Origin: Pseudomonas nitroreducens
GTDB lineage: Bacteria; Pseudomonadota; Gammaproteobacteria; Pseudomonadales; Pseudomonadaceae
Reading direction: 5' to 3'
Length of the DNA stretch: 64,000 nt
Assembly (NCBI RefSeq): GCF_024170165.1
Contig: NZ_JALJXP010000015.1
Coordinates: 1-64,000 of the forward strand
Both the position numbers and the translations under genes were made by a program. Positions 57,453 through 64,000 of the stretch are shown piece after piece (position 1 is the stretch's first letter; each line of letters starts with the position of its first letter). Under the pieces are notes generated by a model, which saw only the letters and a list, made by a program, of their open reading frames with translations, was not told the origin of the DNA and did not search any database.

Positions 57453-58534
57453 GCCTCGCCCAGCCCGGCGAGGGCCTGTCGTGCCGCTTCGCCGGCCTGC
57501 TCCAGCACCCGGCGCTTCCAGCCGTCCTCGTCCACGTAGAAGGCATCACGCAGCTGGCGATGGATGCGCAGGGCCTTCTCCGCCGGCACGCCGGGGTTGT
57601 TGGCCAGCCACTGGTCCGCGCGCAGCGCCTTGAGCACCTTGAGCCCTGGCAACGTGCCATATTCCAGGGCGATGGCGGTCAGCTCGGCCTGCGGGCACTC
57701 GCTGGCAGCGCTGAGGATCATCTGCCCCTGCAGTTGTACCGACACCGATCCCCCTTCATGCGCCGAAGTCACCTCATCGCCCCACCAGCGGCGCGTGCGC
57801 GTGAGGGTCTGCGGATCGTTTCCGCCCACGTAGATGCGCTCGCCGTGCCCCTTGGGGCCAAGGCCGGTGTGCACGTCGATCCAGCCCAGTCGTGCGCAGT
57901 CGCGGGCGTGCTGACGCAGCACCTGGCGCACGGCCTGGTTGCTCCAGGTCGGCTTGGCGCCGATGTAGAACAGGCCATTGGGATGGCTGTCCTGGCCGCT
58001 GGAAATGGCCGCCTGCAACTGTTTGCGGCCGTGACGCAGGGCGTAGCGCAGCAGGCGCAGATGGCTGGCGAAGGACGGCCAGCGCCGCGGAATCAGGATC
58101 GGGTCCAGTGCGCCGTAAGCCTGGTTGCGCTGGCGCGGCTGGGGGAAGTCGATGAAGTTGCGGTTGAGGTCGACGTTCTCATGGGTCCAGCGCCGCCACC
58201 AGGAAAAACCGTAGGGGTTGGCCGCGTGCAGGTAGAGCACTGCGCAATCGGCCTTGGCGCAGAGCTCCAGCCAGTCGGGGTCGTTGAGCAGCGCCACCTG
58301 CACCGCCGAGCCGCAGAAACCTTCCACTCCATGACAGCCGCTGCTGATGATCAGCAGGTTCTGCGCATCGCGCGGACCACTGCGCGCCACGTCCAGTGCG
58401 AGCGGTTCGCCATCGCGCCCGGTCAGCGGGTGACGGTGGGATTCGACGACCAGGCCGGCGGACAGGCACGCGGCGAGAAACTTGCCACGCGCTTCGGCGT
58501 AGCTCTGGGAGAAACAGGCAGACGGGTTCATCAC
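57422..58534 (-). CDS. DUF2817/M14-type metallopeptidase
   Basis: This 370-residue protein is of the DUF2817 family, which belongs to the M14 carboxypeptidase clan. Zinc and catalytic positions are visible: HGVEGF (H68, E71), HENVDLNRNF (about 118-127) and DVHTGLGPKGHGE (H222) as third ligand. There is no signal peptide, so it acts on intracellular peptides. It starts 55 nt after the MFS gene on the same strand and is the last gene of the LysR-M20-MFS operon. In that context it probably trims an imported peptide or N-acyl amino acid. The exact reaction is unknown. Confidence 0.8.
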   Translation of the reverse strand: MMNPSACFSQSYAEARGKFLAACLSAGLVVESHRHPLTGRDGEPLALDVARSGPRDAQNLLIISSGCHGVEGFCGSAVQVALLNDPDWLELCAKADCAVLYLHAANPYGFSWWRRWTHENVDLNRNFIDFPQPRQRNQAYGALDPILIPRRWPSFASHLRLLRYALRHGRKQLQAAISSGQDSHPNGLFYIGAKPTWSNQAVRQVLRQHARDCARLGWIDVHTGLGPKGHGERIYVGGNDPQTLTRTRRWWGDEVTSAHEGGSVSVQLQGQMILSAASECPQAELTAIALEYGTLPGLKVLKALRADQWLANNPGVPAEKALRIHRQLRDAFYVDEDGWKRRVLEQAGEAARQALAGLGEAQASPVRASR

Positions 58535-58588
58535 CGCTCCGGATGACTGGATGTTGCAGGGCCCGCTGGGCGGGCCCTGCGGGAAATA

Positions 58589-59863
58589 TCAGGCGTGGCC
58601 GACCGCACCGGGCAGCGGCGCTTCGCTGTGCTCGCCCTGCAGCGACTGGCGGGTGCGCTCGGGGGAGATGATCCGGCAGCCGAGGATGGCGCCGACCACG
58701 GTGAGCACGCCGAACAGGCCGAGCGCCGTCTCGAAGCCATGGGCGATGTCGCCACCGCGCAGCTCGACCAGTTGGCCGACGATCCAGGGTGCGAGCATCC
58801 CGGCGCTGGTCATGCCGCCAATGTGAATGGCCAGCATCGAGCCGCGCTGCGAACTCGGGGCGATGTAGGCGACCAGGGTGTTGCAGAAGGTCGGCAGGAC
58901 GTTCACCAGGATCGCACCCACGGCGTAGAGCACCAGGATCGCCATCCGATCGCCGTGCAGCAGGGTCAGCGCGCAGAAGGCGACACCGGCGACCGCCGCG
59001 AAAGCCATCGGTGGCAGCACCATGGCGCGCTGCACCGAGACGCCACGCTTCATCGCCCGCTGCGACAGCGTGGAGAGCAGCAGGTTGGCGAGGATCACCC
59101 CGACCGTCACCACCATCACCGTGTAGCCCGACTGCATGGGCGTCATGTCCTGGCCCTTCTGCAGGTACACCGGCACCCAGCTGTACACCAGCGCGGTGGG
59201 CAGGTAGCTGAGGAAGCCCATGAGGGTGATCCAGATGAAACTGCGGTTGAGCAGCAGGCGGCTGTACGGCAGGCGCAGCGACGAGCCCGTCCCCTCCTCC
59301 TCGGTCTGCTGGCCTTCGCGGCCGAAGATCAGCCAGACCACCAGCCAGACCAGCCCGAGCAGCGCCAGCAGGAAGTACGCGGTGCGCCAGCCGAAGTGCT
59401 GGATCGCCAGCGGCAGGCTCAGCGCGCCGAGCACGGCGCCGAGCATGATCGACACCTGGATCAGCGCCGAGGGCAGCACGCGCTCCCTGGGGCCGAACCA
59501 CTTGAAGCAGGCGTGCTGGGTCACCGCCGTACCCGGCCCGGTGCCGGCACCCAGCAGCAGGCGCCCGGCGACCAGCGCGGCAAAGCCGCTGGACAGCGCC
59601 ACCAGCAGTTGCGAGGCCATCCAGACCACCGACATGCCGGCGAGAATCCAGCGGGTCGGGAAGCGGTTGGCGAGGAAGCCCACCAGCACACCGGAGATGG
59701 AATAGAGGAAGAAGAACGCGCTGCCGATGAAGCCGAACTCGGTCGGCGAAAGCTTCAGCTCGTCGATGATCTGCGCGCCGGCGAAGGCGAAGATGGTCTT
59801 GTCCAGCACGCTGATGACCATCACCAGCATCAGCAGGACGAGGACTACGGTGCGCTGTTTCAT
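58589..59863 (-). CDS. MFS transporter of the ACS family
   Basis: This 424-residue inner membrane importer has 12 helices. The start VVLVLLMLVMVISVLDKTIFAF, the loop after helix 2 (LVGFLANRFPTRWILAG) and the LGAGTGPGTAVTQHACFKWFG helix are typical of the anion:cation symporter branch, which takes up organic anions. ATG 59863 overlaps the stop of the M20 hydrolase (ATGA), so the transporter and the hydrolase are coupled. It probably imports the N-acylated amino acid or similar acid that the hydrolase then cleaves. Confidence 0.88.
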   Translation of the reverse strand: MKQRTVVLVLLMLVMVISVLDKTIFAFAGAQIIDELKLSPTEFGFIGSAFFFLYSISGVLVGFLANRFPTRWILAGMSVVWMASQLLVALSSGFAALVAGRLLLGAGTGPGTAVTQHACFKWFGPRERVLPSALIQVSIMLGAVLGALSLPLAIQHFGWRTAYFLLALLGLVWLVVWLIFGREGQQTEEEGTGSSLRLPYSRLLLNRSFIWITLMGFLSYLPTALVYSWVPVYLQKGQDMTPMQSGYTVMVVTVGVILANLLLSTLSQRAMKRGVSVQRAMVLPPMAFAAVAGVAFCALTLLHGDRMAILVLYAVGAILVNVLPTFCNTLVAYIAPSSQRGSMLAIHIGGMTSAGMLAPWIVGQLVELRGGDIAHGFETALGLFGVLTVVGAILGCRIISPERTRQSLQGEHSEAPLPGAVGHA

Positions 59864-61068
59864 GCCTGCTCCCCTTTCGACAGCGAAGTCTCCACCAGCC
59901 GCACCCAGAGCGCCGCACCGAAGGGAATGGCGCCATCGTTGAAGTCGTAGCCGGGGTTATGGACCATGCAGCCGCTGGGCCCGCTGTTGCCGTTGCCCAG
60001 GGCGATGTAGCAACCGGGGCGGCGCTCGAGCATCCAGGCGAAGTCCTCGCTGCCAAGGAAGCCCGAGGGAATCTCGGAGAGCAGACGCTGCGGGCCGACC
60101 AGTTCGGTCAGCACCTGGCGTGCGAGGCGGGTTTCCTCCGGCGTGTTGACCAGCACCGGGACCAGCTCCTCGTATTCGTAGTGCAGCTCCATGCCATGCA
60201 CGGCGGCCACGCCACGGGTGATCTCGCCGATGCGCCGCTTGAGCAGCTCACGCACTTCCGGCCTGGTGGCGCGCACGCTCAGGCGCAGGTCGGCGTGGTC
60301 GGGAATGACGTTGGCCGCCTCCCCCGCCTTGAGCATGCCCACGGTGACCACGGCCACCTCGGTGGACGGCACGTTGCGCGCGACGATGCTCTGCAGCGCC
60401 AGTACCAGCTCGGCGGCAGCGACTATCGGGTCTTTGGTCAGATGCGGCATGGCGCCATGGCCACCGACACCGGTCAGACGGATCGACACGCGGTCCGAGG
60501 ATGCCGTCAGGGCGCCTTCGCGGGTCAGGAAGCAACCCACCGGCAGGCCCGGCGCGTTGTGCAGCGCGTACACGGCATCGCACGGGAAGCGCTCGAACAG
60601 GCCATCGTCCATCATCGCCACGGCGCCGCCCAGGGTTTCCTCGGCGGGCTGGAAGATCAGGTTGAGCGTGCCGTCGAAGTGGCGCTGTTCGGCCAGGTCC
60701 CGGGCGGCGCAGAGCAGGATGGCGGTGTGTCCGTCGTGACCACAGGCGTGCATGCGGCCGGCGTGCTGGCTGGCGTAGGGCACGCCGCTGGCTTCGTCGA
60801 TGGGCAGCGCGTCCATGTCGGCGCGGATGCCGATGCTACGTGCGCTGTTGCCCTGGCGCAGCACACCGACCACGCCGGTGCCGCCGATGCCCTCGTGGAC
60901 TTCATAGCCCCACTCGCGCAGGTAGCCGGCGACGATGGAAGCGGTGCGTGCCTCCTCGAAGCCCAGCTCGGGATGCTGGTGAAGGTCCCGGCGAATCCGG
61001 GCGAAGGCTTCCTGGGAAGCGGCTAGACGTTCGACTGTCTCGTGCTGGGTAAGGGGCTGCTGACTCAT
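59860..61068 (-). CDS. M20-family amidohydrolase (N-acyl amino acid/hippurate type)
   Basis: This 402-residue dinuclear metal hydrolase of the M20D/IAA-amino acid hydrolase group cuts an amide bond of N-acyl amino acids or similar compounds. Metal and catalytic residues are visible: HPELGFEE (about 32-39), RADMDALP (82-89), HACGHDGHTA (107-116), PAEE (141-144). The dimerisation domain and the C-terminal SGFLGSEDFAWML follow. No signal peptide is present, so it is cytoplasmic. It lies 108 bp after the LysR regulator gene and overlaps the MFS gene by 4 nt. Confidence 0.92.
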   Translation of the reverse strand: MSQQPLTQHETVERLAASQEAFARIRRDLHQHPELGFEEARTASIVAGYLREWGYEVHEGIGGTGVVGVLRQGNSARSIGIRADMDALPIDEASGVPYASQHAGRMHACGHDGHTAILLCAARDLAEQRHFDGTLNLIFQPAEETLGGAVAMMDDGLFERFPCDAVYALHNAPGLPVGCFLTREGALTASSDRVSIRLTGVGGHGAMPHLTKDPIVAAAELVLALQSIVARNVPSTEVAVVTVGMLKAGEAANVIPDHADLRLSVRATRPEVRELLKRRIGEITRGVAAVHGMELHYEYEELVPVLVNTPEETRLARQVLTELVGPQRLLSEIPSGFLGSEDFAWMLERRPGCYIALGNGNSGPSGCMVHNPGYDFNDGAIPFGAALWVRLVETSLSKGEQA

Positions 61069-61176
61069 GCCGCATCCTGCTCATTGTTCTGATGTGGCCG
61101 GCAGGATGCCCCACGCGCGAGGCGCTGAATAATGACCTTCGCGCATGCTTATCAAGGCTGGTTATCGACGGTGCAC

Positions 61177-62082
61177 TTAATCGGCCTTGCGCAGGTGCGG
61201 GCCCTTGAAGGCGTAGACCAGCTCGTCCACCAGGGTCTGCGCCTCGCGGGTCATCAGCTCCGGCGGGCGGCACACCAGGGAGATATCGGTGCCCGGCACG
61301 GTCTCGGCAATATCCAGCGCTTCCAGGGTGCCGGAGACCACCGGCAGGTCGAACACCCGCCGCGACCAGAAGCTCACCGCGTCGGTGTTGGCCGCCAGCT
61401 CCGCGTAGAGCACCACCGAGGCGCACTCGATGACCCGCTCGGGATGGCGCACCTGGTACTGCTCGAACATCTGCCCGGCGAGGGAGACGTCCAGCGAGTC
61501 AGGCACCAGCCATTCCTCGTCGAGCAATTCGTGCAGCGACCGCACGTTGCGCAGCGGATGGCCCTTGCGCACCGCCAGCGTGGTGGGCTGGGCGTAAAGC
61601 TCCTGCCAGTGGAAGCCGTCGACGTTGCGCGAGGACGGCTGCGAGGTCAGCACCAGGTCCAGCTGGCCTTCGCGCAGGCCTTCGAGCAGCTTGGCCGGGC
61701 GCAGTTCGCTGATCTGCAGCTGCACCTTGGGGTAGCGCTTGCGGTAACGCAGCAGGCAGCTGGCGAACTGCTGGCTGGGCGTTACCGGTGACACGCCGAT
61801 CGCCACGCGACCGTCCATGGCTCCCTTCAGCGTCTCGATCTCGTCCCGCGCGCGGCGCACTTCCTCGACCACCAGCCGGGCACGGCGCACCAGCCGCTCG
61901 CCGTATTCGGTGGCGGTGATGCCACGATTGGAACGCACCAGCAACGGCACGCCCAGCTCGGCTTCCAGCTCCTTGATGCTCTTGGACAGGGCGGGCTGGG
62001 AGATGTGCAGCAGGCGCGAGGCTTCCTGGATGCTGCCGCTTTCGCAGATGGCGACGATGGCGCGGAGTTGATGCAACTTCAT
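61177..62082 (-). CDS. LysR-family transcriptional regulator
   Basis: This 301-residue LTTR has an HTH (about 1-60: KLHQLRAIVAICESGSIQEASRLLHISQPALSKSI) and a substrate-binding domain with AIGVSPVTPSQQF near residue 93. The conserved MKLHQLR start selects ATG 62082, although the SD is poor and an in-frame ATG at 62124 exists. It is transcribed in the same direction as the M20-MFS-DUF2817 genes, 108 bp upstream of the M20 gene, and probably activates that operon; it is not in the more usual divergent arrangement. Confidence 0.87.
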   Translation of the reverse strand: MKLHQLRAIVAICESGSIQEASRLLHISQPALSKSIKELEAELGVPLLVRSNRGITATEYGERLVRRARLVVEEVRRARDEIETLKGAMDGRVAIGVSPVTPSQQFASCLLRYRKRYPKVQLQISELRPAKLLEGLREGQLDLVLTSQPSSRNVDGFHWQELYAQPTTLAVRKGHPLRNVRSLHELLDEEWLVPDSLDVSLAGQMFEQYQVRHPERVIECASVVLYAELAANTDAVSFWSRRVFDLPVVSGTLEALDIAETVPGTDISLVCRPPELMTREAQTLVDELVYAFKGPHLRKAD

Positions 62083-62307
62083 GGAGTGGGCGTCGGCTCG
62101 GGGATCGGTAACAGGTCGGAACATAAAGCAAAATCGAGGCCGGCGCGCGTAACGGTTGGTAAACGCGGGTGGACTGGTGGGTCGCGGGGGTGTTTTGGCC
62201 AGGGTTAGTGGGGCGCGGCTATGGATTTCAGCGACAGCATGGGTATCGCTTCGCTCCACGCCATCCTACGGCGAGGTTTTCCGGTTGCTGCTGTGCGGAT
62301 GGGTGGA

Positions 62308-62331
62308 TTCGCGGACAAGGTCCGCTCCTAC
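62308..62331. repeat. REP palindrome
   Basis: TTCGCGGACaaGGTCCGC followed by TCCTAC, nearly identical to the element at 218-241. Confidence 0.6.
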
Positions 62332-62519
62332 GGGGAGACGCCGAGTTGGGCGGGTTCGCGAGCAAGGACTAGGCGTCCCCCTCGGTCCTACGAAGAGCAC
62401 CGCCGCCTCGGCTCTGGCTCTGGCTCTGGGGACTTCCAGAGAAATGTCCGCACACTCCGAGTGCCCCGTTCAACGAGGGCATTTTTCGCCTAAGCGAAAA
62501 ACCGGATGTCCGGGGCAAG

Positions 62520-62628
62520 CCTTTTGGTTACTTTTTGGGGGGCGGCCTTCCGTCGTTTGGAAAAGTAACTCGCCCGAGGGGGCGAAACACGAAGTCCGCG
62601 CGCGCACCGAAGCGGCGCAGAAACACGA
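62520..62628. repeat. Second copy of the 101-190 repeat element
   Basis: CCTTTTGGTTACTTTTTGGG, later GTAACTCGCCCGAGGGGGCG and AAAC, then a CGCACCGAAGCGGCGCAGAA segment match the element near the left end of the window in the same orientation, with a slightly different spacer. The pairing of AAAAGTAAC with GTTACTTTT can fold the left part into a stem. Confidence 0.65.
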
Positions 62629-62650
62629 ACAACAACGCAGACAGCGCCAA

Positions 62651-62684
62651 CGGCGGATAACGCTGGCGCGTTATGCGCCCTACG
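62651..62684. repeat. Half copy of the GGGTTATGCGCCCTACG repeat
   Basis: CGGCGGATAACG and GCGTTATGCGCCCTACG match the inner and right parts of the inverted repeat at 16682-16754. Confidence 0.6.
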
Positions 62685-62747
62685 TATCTGAATGCCTCAA
62701 TTACAAGCGCACGACCCGTTCCTAAGGGAGGCATCGCGTTGAACGGG

Positions 62748-62770
62748 TTCGCGAGCAAGCTCGCTCCTAC
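62748..62770. repeat. REP palindrome
   Basis: TTCGCGAGCAAGCTCGCTCC followed by TAC, identical to the right arm at 3249-3271 and in the same orientation. Confidence 0.75.
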
Positions 62771-62796
62771 AGGAAACCAACAGCCAATCACCAGGC

Positions 62797-62822
62797 GAAA
62801 AAAAAGCGGCCCGAAGGCCGCT
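62797..62822 (-). terminator. Rho-independent terminator of the DUF1329 gene
   Basis: On the minus strand AGCGGCC-TTCG-GGCCGCT forms a perfect 7-bp stem with a stable UUCG tetraloop, followed by a run of eight T. It lies 44 bp past the DUF1329 stop codon, which is the standard arrangement for an intrinsic terminator. Confidence 0.9.
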
Positions 62823-62865
62823 GAAAAAACACAGGGAGCGCCGGTGAGCGCCAGTCAAGCCCGCC

Positions 62866-64000
62866 TCAGCGGATGCCGGTGGCGCGCAAGGCGTTGGGGG
62901 TGAAGTCGTTGCTGCTGGCCTTCACCGCAAAGTCGTAGCTGCTCTTCTCTTCGTTGCGCAGCCCGGACACTGTGTAGCGGCCGGACAGCACGTCATAGTG
63001 GGTCTCCGCCGTCAGCCAGGTGAACTGCTGGTCGTAGAACGGCCGCGCATGGCCTTCCGATACCCGCCAGAGGTTGCCACGGCCGTCGTAGGCGTCAGCC
63101 TCGGCGATCTGCCAGCTGTCCTCGTCGATGTACAGGTCACGCTTGCTGTAGATGTGTCGCTGGCCCGGCTTCAGGGTCGCCACCACGTGCCACACGCGGT
63201 GCAGTTCGTAGCGGGTGTGGTCCGGGTTGAGGTGGCCCGGCTTGACGATGTCGTCGTACTTCAGCGCCGGCGAGTCGAGCGCAAAGCTGTTGTAGGGAAT
63301 GTACAGCTCCTGCTTGCCCACCAGTTTCCAGTCGTAGCGGTCCGGCGCACCGTTGAACATGTCGAAGTCGTCGTAGGTGCGCATGCCTTCCGCACCGGGG
63401 CTGTCATAGCCCACTTGCGGGGCGCGGCGCACGCGGCGCTGGCCGGCGTTGTACATCCAGGCCATGCGCGGTTCCTTGACCTGGTCGATGGTCTCCAGCA
63501 CCAGCATCACACTGCCGGCGCGACGCGGCGGCGAAAGGATTTCCTGGCGGAAGTAGTAGAGGATGTTGTCCATCTTCGCCGGGTCGTAGTCCTTGAGCCC
63601 GAACGGGAAGGCGAACTGCTCCTTCATGTAGCTGATGGTGTAGGCGCCGTTGGTCTGCGGGTTCATCTGCGCGGTGGTGCGCAGCATCGCATTGCCCCGG
63701 TAGCGGGTGACGTGGTTCCAGATCACTTCCAGGCCGTTCTGCGGGATCGGGAACGGGATGGTCATGCTGAAGTTGGTCAGCCCGTTGCCGCCCTCGGCCA
63801 GCGAGGTGGCGGTGGCGTTCTTCTTCGCCGCGTCGATCACCGCCTGCGGGTAGCTGGCGCTGCGGTGGCTGGGGTAGACCGGGATGCGGTAGGTGTCGGG
63901 GAAGCGCTGGAACATCGCCAGCTGCCCCGGGGTGAGCTTGTCCTTGTACTGCTGGGCGGTCTGCGCGGTGATGGTGAACAGCGGCTTGTCCGCGGCGTAC
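62866..64000 (-). CDS. DUF1329 family protein (partial, runs past the window end)
   Basis: This is the C-terminal part (about 378 residues) of a DUF1329 protein; full members have about 450 residues, so the signal peptide and first residues lie outside the window. The frame is open to position 64000 (AADKPLFTITAQTAQQYKDK just upstream of the first in-window ATG at 63915). Typical segments are FPIPQNGLEVIWNHVTRYRG, GQRRVRRAPQVGYDSP, YDDFDMFNGAPDRYDWKLVG and DSWQIAEADAYDGRGNLWRV. These are LolA/LolB-like beta-barrel half-shell proteins of the outer membrane or periplasm, often encoded beside RND-type exporters or DUF1302 proteins in Pseudomonas. The neighbours upstream are not visible. Confidence 0.88.
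   Translation of the reverse strand, partial: YAADKPLFTITAQTAQQYKDKLTPGQLAMFQRFPDTYRIPVYPSHRSASYPQAVIDAAKKNATATSLAEGGNGLTNFSMTIPFPIPQNGLEVIWNHVTRYRGNAMLRTTAQMNPQTNGAYTISYMKEQFAFPFGLKDYDPAKMDNILYYFRQEILSPPRRAGSVMLVLETIDQVKEPRMAWMYNAGQRRVRRAPQVGYDSPGAEGMRTYDDFDMFNGAPDRYDWKLVGKQELYIPYNSFALDSPALKYDDIVKPGHLNPDHTRYELHRVWHVVATLKPGQRHIYSKRDLYIDEDSWQIAEADAYDGRGNLWRVSEGHARPFYDQQFTWLTAETHYDVLSGRYTVSGLRNEEKSSYDFAVKASSNDFTPNALRATGIR

Larger units (their letters stand above)
62083..62865. other. 783-bp repeat-rich intergenic region
   Basis: No gene is supported. It contains a REP palindrome at 62308-62331, the large repeat element at 62520-62628, the TTATGCGCCCTACG half repeat at 62651-62684, another REP at 62748-62770, a CTCTGG triplet run at about 62411-62430 and the DUF1329 terminator. 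Several repeat families are stacked here. Confidence 0.7.

Overview
The window looks like chromosomal DNA of a Pseudomonas, probably from the P. aeruginosa / P. nitroreducens / P. citronellolis side of the genus. Evidence: uniformly high GC, GTAGGAGCG-type REP palindromes between genes, an orphan ccoN/ccoQ pair like P. aeruginosa ccoN4Q4, a bapABCD-type adhesin locus in the PA1874-PA1877 order, an OprD-family porin and a Pseudomonas-type malate:quinone oxidoreductase with a signal peptide. The species is inferred from gene content only. I see no tRNA, rRNA, CRISPR array, insertion sequence or prophage gene.

Layout. (1) 0.4-3.1 kb: P2-type cation ATPase. (2) 3.3-11.6 kb, minus strand: aldaric acid (galactarate/glucarate) catabolism: FadR-type regulator, KdgD, ketoglutarate semialdehyde dehydrogenase, GudP-like importer, GarD and an OprD-family porin. 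Together they take a hexarate across both membranes and convert it to 2-oxoglutarate. (3) 11.9-16.5 kb: small helical protein, orphan CcoN + CcoQ, HPP/CBS membrane protein, LysR regulator. (4) 16.8-33.0 kb, minus strand: a giant 3,872-residue BapA-like adhesin with about 39 Ig-like repeats, followed by its own TolC, ABC and HlyD type I secretion genes. (5) 33.8-35.5 kb: mqo. (6) 36.1-42.1 kb: GntR regulator, polar amino acid ABC transporter, a second PotF-type binding protein and a gamma-glutamyltransferase, apparently one catabolic operon for gamma-glutamyl or polyamine-like compounds. (7) 42.1-48.9 kb, minus strand: an incomplete type VI secretion cluster (tssB, tssC', 'tssF, tssG, tssJ, tssE, a TssA/OmpA hybrid). 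The end of tssC and the start of tssF are fused out of frame, which looks like a deletion at a 5-bp microhomology. (8) 49.5-57.5 kb: MFS exporter, ABC ATPase, small membrane protein, acyl-CoA dehydrogenase, YidB/OmpA protein, small Pseudomonas proteins (one with a 28-codon coupled leader ORF) and a GNAT acetyltransferase. (9) 57.4-62.1 kb, minus strand: LysR regulator, M20 amidohydrolase, MFS importer and DUF2817/M14-type peptidase, a likely peptide or N-acyl amino acid salvage operon. (10) 62.1-64.0 kb: repeat-rich spacer and a DUF1329 gene that runs off the window.

The most unusual points are the tssC/tssF junction in the T6SS remnant, the very large adhesin with a GGT microsatellite in its linker, the shared 15-bp operator candidate of the hexarate regulon, and the two-binding-protein ABC operon ending in a gamma-glutamyltransferase. 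I did not find a clearly new defence or mobile system.
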